Notes: generated by a model from the sequence alone, not told the origin. A DNA stretch of 64,000 bases from Polaromonas sp. (GCF_030689685.1 NZ_JAUYEY010000021.1:1-64000); one strand, 5' to 3'. Numbered from the stretch's first letter, positions 25,741-34,464 are shown. Made by a program: numbers and translations.

Positions 25741-26691
25741 ATGGCCGACCTGATTCTTCACCATTACCCGAACTCGCCGTTCTCGGAAAAAATCCGCCTC
25801 ATCTTCGGCTATAAAAAACTCGCCTGGAAGTCGGTGGTCATTCCCAGCATCATGCCCAAGCCGGATGTGCTGGCACTGACCGGCGGCTACCGCAAGACGC
25901 CGTTTTTGCAAGTCGGCGCCGACATTTATTGCGACAGCGCGCTGATGGCCGATGTGCTGGAGCATTTGCAACCCACACCTTCGCTGTACCCCGAGCCCGG
26001 CAAGGGGCTGGCGCGCACGTTGGCGCAGTGGGCCGACAGCACGCTGTTTTGGGCTGCCATGGCGCACAACCTGGGCCCCAAGGGCGCCGCCCAGATGTTT
26101 GCCAGCGCGCCGCCCGAAGCCGCCAAAGCTTTCAGCGAAGACCGAAAGGCCATGAGCGGCGCCATGACACGCCTGCGGCCGGCCGATGCGGCAGCGGCTT
26201 ACAAATCCTACTTGCGGCGCTTGTCTGACATGCTTGATGAGCAGCCTTTTCTGCTGGGCCAGGTGCCGTGTATTGCCGACTTTGCCGCCTACCACCCGCT
26301 GTGGTTTACCAAGGTGCGCACGCCAGTGGTGGCAGACATCCTGGAGCACACACCGGCAGTGCCCGAATGGATGGACCGCATGAAGGCCATCGGGCACGGC
26401 GAGATGGAAAAGTCTGACGCCGCCAGCGCGATTGCCGTCGCGGCAGCGGCAGAGCCCATGAAGCCTGGCCACGGCCTGTTGACCGACAGCACCTTCCAGG
26501 ACGAACACGGCATACCGCTCGGCAGCCGCGTCAGCATCACCGCCGAGAGTTTTGGCCCCGAGCCTACCGAGGGTGAACTTTTGGCCGCCACCCGCACCCA
26601 CTACACCTTGAGCCGCACCGACGAGCGGGTGGGCAAGGTACATGTGCATTTTCCGCGCATCGGCTACGTACTGAAAAAAATTGAAGTCTGA
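25741..26691 (+). CDS. Glutathione S-transferase-like protein with C-terminal extension
   Basis: This 316-residue protein has a thioredoxin-like GST N-terminal domain (ILHHYPNSPFSEKIRLIFG, GGYRKTPFLQVGADIYCDSA with the cis-Pro) and an all-helical GST C domain to about residue 215. An extra roughly 80-residue C-terminal part (PMKPGHGLLTDSTFQD to the end) looks like a beta-rich appended domain and makes the protein longer than ordinary GSTs of 200-230 residues. Its place between catabolic genes suggests glutathione-dependent processing or detoxification of an intermediate, which is inference. Confidence 0.88.
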   Translation: MADLILHHYPNSPFSEKIRLIFGYKKLAWKSVVIPSIMPKPDVLALTGGYRKTPFLQVGADIYCDSALMADVLEHLQPTPSLYPEPGKGLARTLAQWADSTLFWAAMAHNLGPKGAAQMFASAPPEAAKAFSEDRKAMSGAMTRLRPADAAAAYKSYLRRLSDMLDEQPFLLGQVPCIADFAAYHPLWFTKVRTPVVADILEHTPAVPEWMDRMKAIGHGEMEKSDAASAIAVAAAAEPMKPGHGLLTDSTFQDEHGIPLGSRVSITAESFGPEPTEGELLAATRTHYTLSRTDERVGKVHVHFPRIGYVLKKIEV

Positions 26692-26722
26692 CGCGCTTCC
26701 GATAACCCAAAAAGGAAGATAA

Positions 26723-27628
26723 ATGATCAGCGATTTCAAAGGCAAAACCGCTGTTCTCACCGGCGCAGGTTCGGGCTTCGGCCTAGAGTGCGCGCGCATA
26801 GGCGCAAAACTGGGCATGAACCTGGTGCTGGCCGATGTGCAGCAAGATGCGCTCGACAAGGCAGTGGCCGAGATCAGCGCCACCGGCGCGCAGGTGCTGC
26901 CGTTCCGTCTCGATGTCTCCAAGGCGGCGGAGGTCGAGGCGCTGGGTGCCGCAGTGCTGGCGCGTTTTGGCGCACCGCATTTTGTCTTCAACAACGCTGG
27001 CGTCGGGGCGGGGGGCCTGATCTGGGAAAACACGCTGAAAGACTGGGAATGGGTGATAGGTGTCAACCTGATGGGCGTGGCCCACGGCGTGCGGGTTTTC
27101 ACACCCATGATGCTGGACGCCGCCAAAAAAGACCCGGCCTGGCAGGGCCACATCGTCAACACCGCCAGCATGGCCGGCTTGCTGAACGCGCCCAACATGG
27201 GCATTTACAACGTCAGCAAACATGCGGTGGTCAGCATGAGCGAGACGCTGTACCAGGACCTGTCATTGGTGACCGACCAGATCAGCGCGTCGGTGCTCTG
27301 CCCCTTCTTTGTGCCCACTGGCATCAGCCAGAGTCAGCGCAACCGGCCTGACGACCTGCCCGCCGCCAAACCCACCAAAAGCCAGCTGATCGGCCAGGCC
27401 ATGAGCGACAAGGCGGTGGGTTCGGGCAAGGTGACGGCGGCGGATGTAGCGCAAAAAGTGTTTGACGCGGTGGCTGCCAACCAGTTTTATATCTACAGTC
27501 ATCCCAAGGCGATTGGCTCGGTGCAGACGCGGCTGGAAGATATTTTGCAGGCGCGCAATCCCACCAGCCCGTTTGCGCACAAACCAGAGCTGGGTGTGGA
27601 GTTGAAAAAGGCCTTGCGCGAGGCCTGA
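26723..27628 (+). CDS. SDR family NAD(P)-dependent oxidoreductase
   Basis: This is a 301-residue classical short-chain dehydrogenase. The cofactor motif TGAGSGFG lies near residue 13, NNAG in FVFNNAGVGAGG, Ser in VNTASMAGLL, and Tyr and Lys in YNVSKHAVVSMSE. It begins 31 bases after the GST gene behind AAAGGAAGATAA and is the last gene of the acyl-CoA cluster. It converges with the LapA-like gene, leaving only a 14-bp gap. Confidence 0.92.
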   Translation: MISDFKGKTAVLTGAGSGFGLECARIGAKLGMNLVLADVQQDALDKAVAEISATGAQVLPFRLDVSKAAEVEALGAAVLARFGAPHFVFNNAGVGAGGLIWENTLKDWEWVIGVNLMGVAHGVRVFTPMMLDAAKKDPAWQGHIVNTASMAGLLNAPNMGIYNVSKHAVVSMSETLYQDLSLVTDQISASVLCPFFVPTGISQSQRNRPDDLPAAKPTKSQLIGQAMSDKAVGSGKVTAADVAQKVFDAVAANQFYIYSHPKAIGSVQTRLEDILQARNPTSPFAHKPELGVELKKALREA

Positions 27629-27642
27629 AGAAGATGTCAAGC

Positions 27643-28161
27643 CTAGAGCAGCGTCGGCGTGTCCGTGCGCCGCACGCCTGTGCGCACGCCATCGCGTTTT
27701 TCCAGGCGGTCTTCCAGCTCGCCAATGTAGGCGGCCAGGGTGTTGCCGGACTGCTCGATCTTGCTGCTCAGTTGCTGCTGTGTCTGGGCCAGCCGTTCGG
27801 CCAGCACGGTGGCCTGCGCGGCTTCGCGCTGCTGGGCGGCCAGGGTCTGGGCTTCCAGGTAGTGGCGAAGCTCGGTAAAGCGCGAGGCTTCGGCCTTGTC
27901 GGCCAGCTCGCGCTGGGTAGCCAGTGCGCGGGTGGTCTGGCGCATCTCCAGCAGGTGGGTGCTCTGGATGTACAGGGTGGTGGCCAGAAACACCAGCAGC
28001 ACCGCAGCCAGCAGCACCAGCATGACCAGCCCCAGCGGTACCTGCACCGTGGTAAAGCCAAGGCTCAGCACCGAGGTGCGGCTGAACTCGTCCACATTCA
28101 GCGCCGCAAAACCGGCCATAAGCACTATGACAACAATCAACGCAATGGTTCGGATACGCAT
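27643..28161 (-). CDS. LapA-domain membrane protein with coiled coil
   Basis: The protein has 172 residues from ATG 28161 (MRIRTIALIVVIVLMAGFAA). Two transmembrane helices at about 5-22 and 42-65 flank a short loop, as in LapA/DUF1049 proteins. A long charged helix predicted to form a coiled coil follows (about 80-160, Gln-, Ala- and Glu-rich, AERLAQTQQQLSSKIEQSGN). The longer open frame upstream has an improbable Cys/Ser-rich leader and is rejected. LapA-type proteins help assemble lipopolysaccharide or membrane complexes in other bacteria. The role here is not established. Confidence 0.82.
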   Translation of the reverse strand: MRIRTIALIVVIVLMAGFAALNVDEFSRTSVLSLGFTTVQVPLGLVMLVLLAAVLLVFLATTLYIQSTHLLEMRQTTRALATQRELADKAEASRFTELRHYLEAQTLAAQQREAAQATVLAERLAQTQQQLSSKIEQSGNTLAAYIGELEDRLEKRDGVRTGVRRTDTPTLL

Positions 28162-28303
28162 GGGTGGCTCCTGAAATTGAAGTTTTGATGATGCGACCCG
28201 TCGGCTCTGCTGTCTGTAGGAAAAAAGCCTGAATGAGGCGCAGCGGCTGTGTGGCACACTCGCCCACTTTGTCTCAATTGTCACTCTCGCCATTTCAGAA
28301 TAC

Positions 28304-30652
28304 ATGCAAAAAATCATTCGCCAGATCGCCTTGGAGATCAAGGTGCAGGAGCACCAGGTCAAGACCGCCGTTGAATTGCTCGACGGTGGCGCCACCGTGC
28401 CGTTTATTGCGCGTTACCGCAAAGAGGTCACCGGCGGGCTAGACGACATCCAGCTGCGCGAGCTGGAGTTTCGCCTGGGCTACCTGCGCGAGCTGCAGGA
28501 GCGGCGCGAGTCGGTGCTCAAAAGTATTGAAGAGCAGGGCAAGCTGACGCCCGAATTGCGCGCCGCGATTGAAGCCGCACCGACCAAGCAGGAGCTGGAA
28601 GACCTGTACCTGCCCTTCAAGCAGAAGCGCCGTACCAAGGGCCAGATGGCGCGTGAGGCCGGCATTGAACCACTGGCCGACCAACTGTTTGCCAACCCCA
28701 CGCTGCTGCCTGCGGACGAAGCCCTGGCCTTTGTCAAGGCCGAAAAAATGGAAAGTGGCGACGACTTCACGACCGTGCAGGCGGTGCTTGACGGCGTGCG
28801 CGATATTTTGAGCGAGCGCTGGGCCGAAGACGCGGCCTTGCTGCAATTGCTGCGGCAATGGTTGTGGAGCGAAGGTTTGTTGTCGTCCAAGCTGGTTGCG
28901 GGCAAGGACGAGAACCACGCCGATCACAGCAAATTCCGCGACTACTTTGACTACCACGAGCCGATAGGCCGCGTGCCTTCACACCGGGCGCTGGCAGTGT
29001 TTCGTGGCCGGGGCCTGGAAATTCTGGACGCCAAGCTGCTGCTGCCCGAGATCCCCGAGCCAGGCAAGCCGAGCATCGCAGAGGGAAAAATCGCCATACA
29101 CCTGGGCTGGAGCCACAAGGGCAGGGCAGCCGACGACCTGCTGCGCAAATGTGTGGCCTGGACCTGGCGCGTCAAGCTCAGCCTGTCGATAGAGCGCGAT
29201 TTGTTCACCCGTCTGCGTGAAGAGGCCGAAAAAGTCGCCATCAAGGTGTTTGCCGACAACCTGCGCGACCTGCTGCTGGCAGCGCCCGCCGGCCCGCGCG
29301 TGGTGATGGGGCTGGACCCGGGCATACGCACCGGGGTCAAGGTGGCGGTGGTGGATGCCACCGGCAAGCTGGTTGAAACCGCCACCGTGTTCCCGCACGA
29401 GCCGCGCAAGGACTGGGACGGCGCGATACACACGCTGGCCAGACTCTGCGAAAAACACGGTGTGAACCTGATTGCCATCGGCAACGGCACGGCCAGCCGC
29501 GAGACCGACAAGCTGGCCGCCGACCTGATGAAACGCATTGATGGCATGCAGCGCGTGGTGGTCAGCGAAGCCGGTGCGTCGGTGTATTCCGCCAGTGAAT
29601 TTGCCAGCCAGGAAATGCCCGACGTCGACGTCAGCCTGCGCGGCGCCGCCAGCATTGCCAGGCGACTGCAAGACCCCTTGGCCGAACTCGTCAAGATCGA
29701 CCCCAAGTCCATAGGTGTCGGCCAGTACCAGCACGATGAGAACCAGAGCGACTTGATGCGCAGCCTGGACACCGTGGTGGAAGACTGCGTGAACAGCGTC
29801 GGTGTGGACCTGAACACCGCCAGCGTGCCGCTGCTCGCGCGGGTCTCGGGCCTGAGCAACGCCGTGGCCAAGGCGGTGGTGCGCTGGCGTGATGCCAACG
29901 GCGCTTTTGCCTCCCGGGCCGATTTGCTCAAGGTCAGCGGCCTGGGCGCCAAGACCTTTGAGCAAAGCGCCGGCTTTTTGCGCCTGCGCACCCAGGGGCC
30001 AAGCAGCAACCCGCTGGACATGACCGGCGTACATCCAGAAACCTATGCCGTGGTCGAAAAAATCATGGCGCACACCGGCAAACCGGTGGTAGAGCTGATG
30101 GGCCGGGCCGAGATGCTCAAAACCCTCAAGCCCGAGCTGTTTGCCAACGCGCAGTTTGGCGTGATCACCGTCCGGGACATCATTGCCGAGCTTGAGAAAC
30201 CGGGCCGCGACCCGCGCCCCGATTTCAAGGTGGCGCGTTTCAACGACGGCGTGGAAGACATCAAGGATTTGAAGGAGGGCATGACGCTGGAAGGCACGGT
30301 CAGCAATGTCGCAGCCTTCGGCGCCTTCATCGACATCGGTGTGCACCAGGACGGCCTGGTGCATGTGAGCCAGCTGTCCAACAAGTTTGTCACCGACGCG
30401 CGCGAGGTGGTGAAAACCGGTGACATCGTGAAAGTGCGCGTGACCGAGGTGGACGTGGCGCGCAAACGCATCGCCCTGAGCATGAAGCTGGACGCTGCCC
30501 CGGCACGCAGCGATGCGCCGCGCGACAACCGTTTTGAGGGCGCACGACCGGGCCAGCAAAACCGGGGCGGCGGCCAGAACCGGGCGCCGCAGGCCAACAC
30601 GTCGACCGCCATGGAGTCGGCTTTCAGCAAGCTGGCCGGCCTCAAGAAATAG
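28304..30652 (+). CDS. tex: Tex family RNA-binding transcription accessory protein
   Basis: This 782-residue cytoplasmic nucleic-acid-binding protein resembles Tex. Domains in order are the N-terminal helical Tex domain (to about 200), the YqgF-like RNase H fold (VVMGLDPGIRTGVKVAVVD near 336), helix-hairpin-helix pair (NTASVPLLARVSGLSNAVAK near 507), and a C-terminal S1 domain (LEGTVSNVAAFGAFIDIGVH near 661). A Gly/Gln/Asn-rich tail of about 40 residues follows. Length matches the family. It is monocistronic, with a dispersed repeat downstream. Confidence 0.95.
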   Translation: MQKIIRQIALEIKVQEHQVKTAVELLDGGATVPFIARYRKEVTGGLDDIQLRELEFRLGYLRELQERRESVLKSIEEQGKLTPELRAAIEAAPTKQELEDLYLPFKQKRRTKGQMAREAGIEPLADQLFANPTLLPADEALAFVKAEKMESGDDFTTVQAVLDGVRDILSERWAEDAALLQLLRQWLWSEGLLSSKLVAGKDENHADHSKFRDYFDYHEPIGRVPSHRALAVFRGRGLEILDAKLLLPEIPEPGKPSIAEGKIAIHLGWSHKGRAADDLLRKCVAWTWRVKLSLSIERDLFTRLREEAEKVAIKVFADNLRDLLLAAPAGPRVVMGLDPGIRTGVKVAVVDATGKLVETATVFPHEPRKDWDGAIHTLARLCEKHGVNLIAIGNGTASRETDKLAADLMKRIDGMQRVVVSEAGASVYSASEFASQEMPDVDVSLRGAASIARRLQDPLAELVKIDPKSIGVGQYQHDENQSDLMRSLDTVVEDCVNSVGVDLNTASVPLLARVSGLSNAVAKAVVRWRDANGAFASRADLLKVSGLGAKTFEQSAGFLRLRTQGPSSNPLDMTGVHPETYAVVEKIMAHTGKPVVELMGRAEMLKTLKPELFANAQFGVITVRDIIAELEKPGRDPRPDFKVARFNDGVEDIKDLKEGMTLEGTVSNVAAFGAFIDIGVHQDGLVHVSQLSNKFVTDAREVVKTGDIVKVRVTEVDVARKRIALSMKLDAAPARSDAPRDNRFEGARPGQQNRGGGQNRAPQANTSTAMESAFSKLAGLKK

Positions 30653-30695
30653 CCGCAGGCAGTCCCCCCAGGAACTCCTACCAAAGTTGTTATAG

Positions 30696-30751
30696 TCAAA
30701 TCGAGCTCAAGCCCATGACCGACGGGCGCAAGCAGCTACTAAAACCATAGC
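30696..30751. repeat. Dispersed intergenic repeat
   Basis: The copy reads TCAAATCGAGCTCAAGCCCA, TGACCGACGGGCGCAAGCAG and CTACTAAAACCATAGC. Orientation is the same as the copy at 22641. It fills most of the gap between tex and the patatin gene. Confidence 0.75.
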
Positions 30752-30769
30752 ATTCACACATACTGACCC

Positions 30770-31897
30770 ATGTTTGCCCTGCGCATCTACGCCGGCCCCA
30801 AGGCCCGCCAGCATATGCAAGACCACGGCTTGCAGCCGCAAGATGTGCGGGTGGTGCCGGGCGCCGCAGGTGGGCCCAAGGGCCTGGTGCTGGGGCCGCT
30901 GGACCGCTTCATCTTTGGCGACTGGCTGGCCAGCACCACGCAGCCGGTGCATCTGGTTGGCGCCTCGATAGGTGCCTGGCGCATGGCAACCGCCTGCCTG
31001 AGCGACCCCGTCACCGCTTATCAAAGGCTGGAAGACGACTACATCCGGCAGCAGTTTGAGGTCTTGCCCGGCCAGAAGCGGCCCAGCGCCGCGCGCGTCA
31101 GCGAGCAGTTTGTCCAAAGCCTGAAAGACTTTTACGGCGGCCGGGTGCAAGAGGTGTTGCAGCACCCGCGCTACCGGCTGCACATCGTCACCTCGCGCGG
31201 GCGGCATCTGCTGGGTCGCGAACATGGCTTGCGCACACCGCTGGGTTACCTGGGCGCATTTTTGACCAACACCGTGCACCGCAAAGCCATGGGCGCCTGG
31301 CTGGAGCGGGTGGTGTTTTCCAGCCACGGCGCAGCCTTGCCTTTTGGCACAGCCGACTACCGCACCCGCCAGGTGGCATTGGACGAAGCCAACTTCAACC
31401 CGTCGCTGCAGGCCAGCTGCTCCATCCCCTTCATGCTCAAAGCGGTGCACAACATTCCCGGCGCACCACCCGGCGCTTACTGGGATGGCGGCATCACTGA
31501 TTACCACCTGCACCTCAACTATGCTTCTGAATTGATAGCTGGTTACCCAGGTGGGGCGGGGGCTACAGGCCAAAATGATCTGAAAAATCCGGGTTTGGTG
31601 CTGTACCCGCACTTCCAGAAGGCCGTGGTGCCCGGCTGGCTCGACAAAAGCCTGAAATGGCGCCACGGTGCGACGCATTTTCTGGACAACATGGTGCTGC
31701 TGGCACCCGACCCGGCCTGGATCAAAAAACTGCCCAACGGCAAGCTACCCGACCGCAACGACTTTTTGCGCTACGGCACCGATGTGCCCGGCCGCATCAA
31801 AGCCTGGGGTGCAGCGGCGGCGGCGAGCCGGCAGTTGGCGGACGAGTTGCAGGCTTGGCTGGCGAAGCCAGACATGGGGCGGGTAGAGGCGCTTTGA
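30770..31897 (+). CDS. Patatin-like phospholipase
   Basis: This is a 375-residue hydrolase of the patatin/RssA fold. The oxyanion-type glycine segment GAAGGPKGLVLG is near residue 30, the nucleophile elbow GASIGAWRMA (GxSxG) near 63, and the catalytic Asp is in WDGGITDYHLHL near 240, so the Ser-Asp dyad is complete. It has no signal peptide. The 3' end of the gene is duplicated in decayed form at 33538-33620, beyond two toxin-antitoxin modules. Substrate lipid unknown. Confidence 0.9.
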   Translation: MFALRIYAGPKARQHMQDHGLQPQDVRVVPGAAGGPKGLVLGPLDRFIFGDWLASTTQPVHLVGASIGAWRMATACLSDPVTAYQRLEDDYIRQQFEVLPGQKRPSAARVSEQFVQSLKDFYGGRVQEVLQHPRYRLHIVTSRGRHLLGREHGLRTPLGYLGAFLTNTVHRKAMGAWLERVVFSSHGAALPFGTADYRTRQVALDEANFNPSLQASCSIPFMLKAVHNIPGAPPGAYWDGGITDYHLHLNYASELIAGYPGGAGATGQNDLKNPGLVLYPHFQKAVVPGWLDKSLKWRHGATHFLDNMVLLAPDPAWIKKLPNGKLPDRNDFLRYGTDVPGRIKAWGAAAAASRQLADELQAWLAKPDMGRVEAL

Positions 31898-31913
31898 CTT
31901 TCAGCAGTTCAAC

Positions 31914-31949
31914 TTGACATATCATCCAGCCTTGGCGCAATATTGTGCC
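31914..31949 (+). promoter_or_regulatory. Promoter and operator of the Phd/DUF3368 module
   Basis: TTGACA at 31914-31919 and CAATAT at 31938-31943 are spaced by 18 bases. The -10 is centred in a near-perfect 16-bp dyad, GGCGCAATATTGTGCC (31934-31949). Overlap of a dyad with the -10 is what an autorepressing antitoxin would use. Confidence 0.6.
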
Positions 31950-31979
31950 GTCATTTGATGGCACAAATTGGAGAAAATC

Positions 31980-32333
31980 ATGGAAGCATTTGCAGTGAGG
32001 GACCTGCGCGAGCACACCGGGGAACTGGTGCGCAACGCAGAAAGCGGGCAGTTTTCTGTGGTCTCCAAACACGGCAAGCCCTTGTTTGTAGCCATGCCTT
32101 TTACCGACGAGCTGCTCAGCGCGGGCGTGTCGGTGTCATTGGCCGACAGGCTGGTGCAAAGCGGCGAGTTGTCCACCTCTTCAGGCGCCAAGCTGGCGGG
32201 CATGCCGTATGCGCGCTATTTGCAGCATCTGGGCGCCATGGGATACAGCCTGCTCGACGACAGCGCCAATCTGGACGATGAGCTGGCCTTGCTTGGCTCC
32301 ATCAAGCCAGGCAGGCCCGCCACGCCGCAATAA
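31980..32333 (+). CDS. Phd/YefM-type antitoxin
   Basis: This 117-residue antitoxin begins at ATG 31980 behind GGAGAAAATC; the TTG at 31968 is part of that leader. The N-terminal AFAVRDLREHTGELVRNAES, VVSKHGKPLFVAMP is the Phd/YefM DNA-binding dimer domain. The acidic C-terminal region (LLDDSANLDDELALLG) is the likely toxin-neutralising part. It is followed 9 bases later by the DUF3368/PIN-like toxin gene, so the two form one module. Confidence 0.85.
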   Translation: MEAFAVRDLREHTGELVRNAESGQFSVVSKHGKPLFVAMPFTDELLSAGVSVSLADRLVQSGELSTSSGAKLAGMPYARYLQHLGAMGYSLLDDSANLDDELALLGSIKPGRPATPQ

Positions 32334-32342
32334 CGCTGCGCC

Positions 32343-32831
32343 ATGCAACTGCTGGTGACCGACGCGGGGCCGCTGATTGCGCTGTCGGTGGCCAATGTTC
32401 TGTCCATCACATTGCAGAGTTTCGAGCTGCTGGTGCCCCAGGCCGTGCTGGACGAATGTCTGGCCGATCCGTACGCACCCGGCGCAACACCCATTGCCGA
32501 CGCCTTGCGCCAACAAAAGCTGACGGTGGTGCCGACCACAGCCATCACCCCGCTGGACGCCGCCTACGCCATGGGGCTGGGCTCTGGCGAAGCGGCCGTG
32601 CTGGGCTACGCGGCACAGCACAAACAAGTCGCGCTGATCGACGAGCGCCGCGCCCGCCGCATTGCCCAGCGCCTGGGTGTGCAGGTGGTGGGCAGTGGGT
32701 CGGTGCTGCTGGCCCTCAAATCGCAAGGCCTGATCAGCAGCGTGCAAAGCGTTTTGACCGCCTGGCAGGCGCATGGCTATTACCTGACGCCTGAATTGCG
32801 GGCGGAGTTGCTGGTGAGGGCGGGGGAGTGA
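32343..32831 (+). CDS. DUF3368/PIN-like toxin
   Basis: This 162-residue protein is of the DUF3368 group, a branch of the PIN-domain nucleases. The first strand carries Asp in LLVTDAGPLIALS, the middle acidic residue lies in GLGSGEAAVLGYA, and the third in VALIDERRARRIAQRLG. The C-terminal VVGSGSVLLALKSQGLI is characteristic. Partnered with a Phd-type antitoxin, it is predicted to be an RNA-cleaving toxin of a type II system. All expected acidic residues are present, so it is probably active. Confidence 0.85.
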   Translation: MQLLVTDAGPLIALSVANVLSITLQSFELLVPQAVLDECLADPYAPGATPIADALRQQKLTVVPTTAITPLDAAYAMGLGSGEAAVLGYAAQHKQVALIDERRARRIAQRLGVQVVGSGSVLLALKSQGLISSVQSVLTAWQAHGYYLTPELRAELLVRAGE

Positions 32832-32872
32832 TAGCGGTTGCGTGTAATGTCAGAAGGTCAACGCGCTTGAAC

Positions 32873-32912
32873 CTACCGACGTTCTTGACATGTGAATATC
32901 GGTAGCTACAAT
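32873..32912 (+). promoter_or_regulatory. Promoter with dyad upstream of brnT
   Basis: TTGACA at 32885-32890 and TACAAT at 32907-32912 are 16 bases apart. The -35 lies between the arms of an inverted repeat, CTACCGA (32873-32879) and TCGGTAG (32899-32905), a probable BrnA/BrnT autoregulatory operator. The toxin start GTG is only 6 bases past the -10, so the transcript is almost leaderless or starts upstream. Confidence 0.55.
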
Positions 32913-32917
32913 AAATA

Positions 32918-33190
32918 GTGCGTTTCATATTTGCCCCTGACAAAGACAAACTGAATTTGGCCAACCACGGGCTGTCACTTTCGTTTGCTGAAAAACTGGT
33001 CTGGGATGAAGCGTATGTTTGGGTTGACCCACGGTATCCGTACGACGAATTGCGAATGATTGGGCTGGTTCCCGAGGGCAGCACGCTGTATTACGTGGCG
33101 TTTGTAGACCGTGGTGACGTGCGCAGAACCATCAGCCTGCGCCTTGCCGAGCGACGAGAGGTGAAAAAATATGGCGAAAATATCCAGTAA
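32918..33190 (+). CDS. brnT: BrnT family toxin
   Basis: This is a 90-residue RelE-fold ribonuclease toxin of the BrnT family. The pattern DKDKLNLANHGLSLSFAEKL, then DPRYPYDELRMIGL, YYVAFVDRGDVRRTISLRLA and ERREVKKY follows BrnT (the WDxxKxxxNxxKHGxSF-like start and the final RxAxxRExxxY). The start is GTG at 32918. The antitoxin gene overlaps its end by 20 bases, in the usual toxin-first order of brnTA. Confidence 0.88.
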   Translation: MRFIFAPDKDKLNLANHGLSLSFAEKLVWDEAYVWVDPRYPYDELRMIGLVPEGSTLYYVAFVDRGDVRRTISLRLAERREVKKYGENIQ

Positions 33191-33479
33191 GCGAGTCATC
33201 CTGATGCCATCGGTCAAGGACAACGCGAAAATTGTCGCAGCGGCCAGGGCTGATCCAGATGCCAAGCCCATGACGAAGCGTCAACTAGATGCATTGGTGC
33301 CCATTCGCACGGTGCGGGGCAGGCCTAAATCCGAGAATAAAAAGCTGTTACTTTCTGTGCGTTATAGCGTCGAAGTGGTGGAGTATTTCCGCTCGACGGG
33401 GGATGGCTGGCAGGCGCGCATGGACAGTGTGCTCCGGCAATACGTGAGCCAGCATGAAGCTCGCAGCAATGTGACATGA
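33171..33479 (+). CDS. brnA: BrnA family antitoxin
   Basis: This 102-residue protein has the BrnA C-terminal ribbon-helix-helix domain: VRGRPKSENKKLLLSVRYSV, then VEYFRSTGDGWQARMDSVLR. The N-terminal Met-Ser-Lys part and PMTKRQLDALVPIRT resemble the toxin-binding half. Its ATG at 33171 lies inside brnT. The predicted function is neutralisation of BrnT and repression of the shared promoter at 32873-32912. Confidence 0.88.
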   Translation: MAKISSKRVILMPSVKDNAKIVAAARADPDAKPMTKRQLDALVPIRTVRGRPKSENKKLLLSVRYSVEVVEYFRSTGDGWQARMDSVLRQYVSQHEARSNVT

Positions 33480-33537
33480 CTGGTTGTTCGTCGCGGACAC
33501 GCTACACAAGTATTTGAGCCGCTTGAATCACTGACGG

Positions 33538-33620
33538 CGCAGCGGCGGCGAGCCGGCAAGTTGGCAGACGAGTTGCAGGCCTGGCTGGCAAGCCGGACAT
33601 GGGGCGGGTAGAGGCGCTTT
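33538..33620 (+). pseudogene. Decayed copy of the patatin gene 3' end
   Basis: This 83-bp segment repeats 31811-31895 with few differences. Both contain CAGCGGCGGCGAGCCGGCA, a GACGAGTTGCAGGC block and ACATGGGGCGGGTAGAGGCG. Small indels break the frame. It is a direct repeat flanking the two toxin-antitoxin modules at 31914-33479. Confidence 0.85.
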
Positions 33621-33685
33621 CACAAGCGCACGTTGGGCTTCAAGTGGCCCGTACAGGCCCTGCCTCCTTTGTCGGCACTTGCGAT

Positions 33686-33716
33686 TTGCCTCATGGCAAT
33701 GCATAATGTGTACACA
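33686..33716 (+). promoter_or_regulatory. Promoter/operator of the Phd/PIN module
   Basis: TTGCCT at 33686-33691 and a CATAAT hexamer (33702-33707) can serve as a weak promoter. The palindrome TGTGTACACA (33707-33716) directly follows and is a candidate autorepression site, 45 bases before the antitoxin start. Confidence 0.4.
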
Positions 33717-33760
33717 ATGATTCGCAAAATCCGGATGCAAACTCAATAAGGCACAGCCAC

Positions 33761-34045
33761 ATGGAAACGACAAAAGTTGGAATTCGTGAGTTTCGAGCAG
33801 ACCTGGCGGAATACATCGCCTCCAGCACCCCGGTGGCCGTGACGCGCCATGGTCAGACAGTAGGCTACTTCATCCCGACACAAGGGCAGGTCGATGCTGA
33901 CCTGGCGGCATTGAAAAAAGCCAGCAAAACCCTGGATCGACTGCTTGAAGCGCGCAGCGTTGATGTCGATGAGGTGGTCGCAGAGTTCAAAGTTGCCCGT
34001 AAAAACGCCACGCAACCCAAAAAGTCAAAAGCCAAGGTCGCATGA
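33761..34045 (+). CDS. Phd/YefM-type antitoxin of the PIN module
   Basis: This 94-residue protein begins KVGIREFRADLAEYIASSTP, VAVTRHGQTVGYFIPT, the Phd/YefM N-terminal DNA-binding fold. A charged helix (ADLAALKKASKTLDRLLEAR) and a Lys-rich tail follow and probably contact the toxin. Its stop overlaps the PIN toxin start by four bases (ATGA), so the two are coupled. Confidence 0.87.
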   Translation: METTKVGIREFRADLAEYIASSTPVAVTRHGQTVGYFIPTQGQVDADLAALKKASKTLDRLLEARSVDVDEVVAEFKVARKNATQPKKSKAKVA

Positions 34046-34464
34046 GCAACAAGGCCATCGTCCTTGATGCCAATATTCTGATCAGAGCTGTGCTGGGAAA
34101 GCGGGTACGGGAGCTGATTGTTGACAACGCCTCGACCATCAAGTTCTTCGCCCCGGACGTGGCCTATGCAGATGCCAGAAAGTATCTGCCCCCGTTATTG
34201 GAGAAGCGTGGCGTTATGAGCGATGCGGCCATGATGGTTCTGGATGGTCTCGAAGGTGTTGTGCAGGCCATCGAGTTTGAGCTCTATGTCGGAATGCAAC
34301 AGCAGGCTCTACAGCGAATCGCCATTCGCGATGCCGAGGATTGGCTGGTGCTTGCTTGTGCAATGACCATTGGCTGTCCGGTCTGGACCGAGGACGCAGA
34401 TTTTTTCGGAACAGGCGTTGCAACCTGGACAACCGACCGTGTGGAGCTTTACTTGTGCAACTGA
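34042..34464 (+). CDS. PIN-domain toxin
   Basis: This is a 140-residue nuclease with the acidic residues of the PIN fold: Asp in AIVLDANILIRAV, Glu/Asp in AIRDAEDWLVLACAM, and Asp in VWTEDADFFGTGV. The last part (WTTDRVEL) matches PIN toxins that pair with Phd-type antitoxins. It is probably an intact Mg2+-dependent RNase toxin. The stop is followed at once by a remnant of another antitoxin gene. Confidence 0.87.
   Translation: MSNKAIVLDANILIRAVLGKRVRELIVDNASTIKFFAPDVAYADARKYLPPLLEKRGVMSDAAMMVLDGLEGVVQAIEFELYVGMQQQALQRIAIRDAEDWLVLACAMTIGCPVWTEDADFFGTGVATWTTDRVELYLCN

Noticed and set aside
25527-25742. Open frame with a Leu-Leu-Asp repeat on the minus strand
   Set aside because: It is the translation of the 9-bp tandem repeat and has no start signal or family resemblance.
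28979-30559. 526-codon minus-strand frame inside tex
   Set aside because: It is antisense to the intact Tex motifs and rich in His/Gln/Gly typical of shadow frames.
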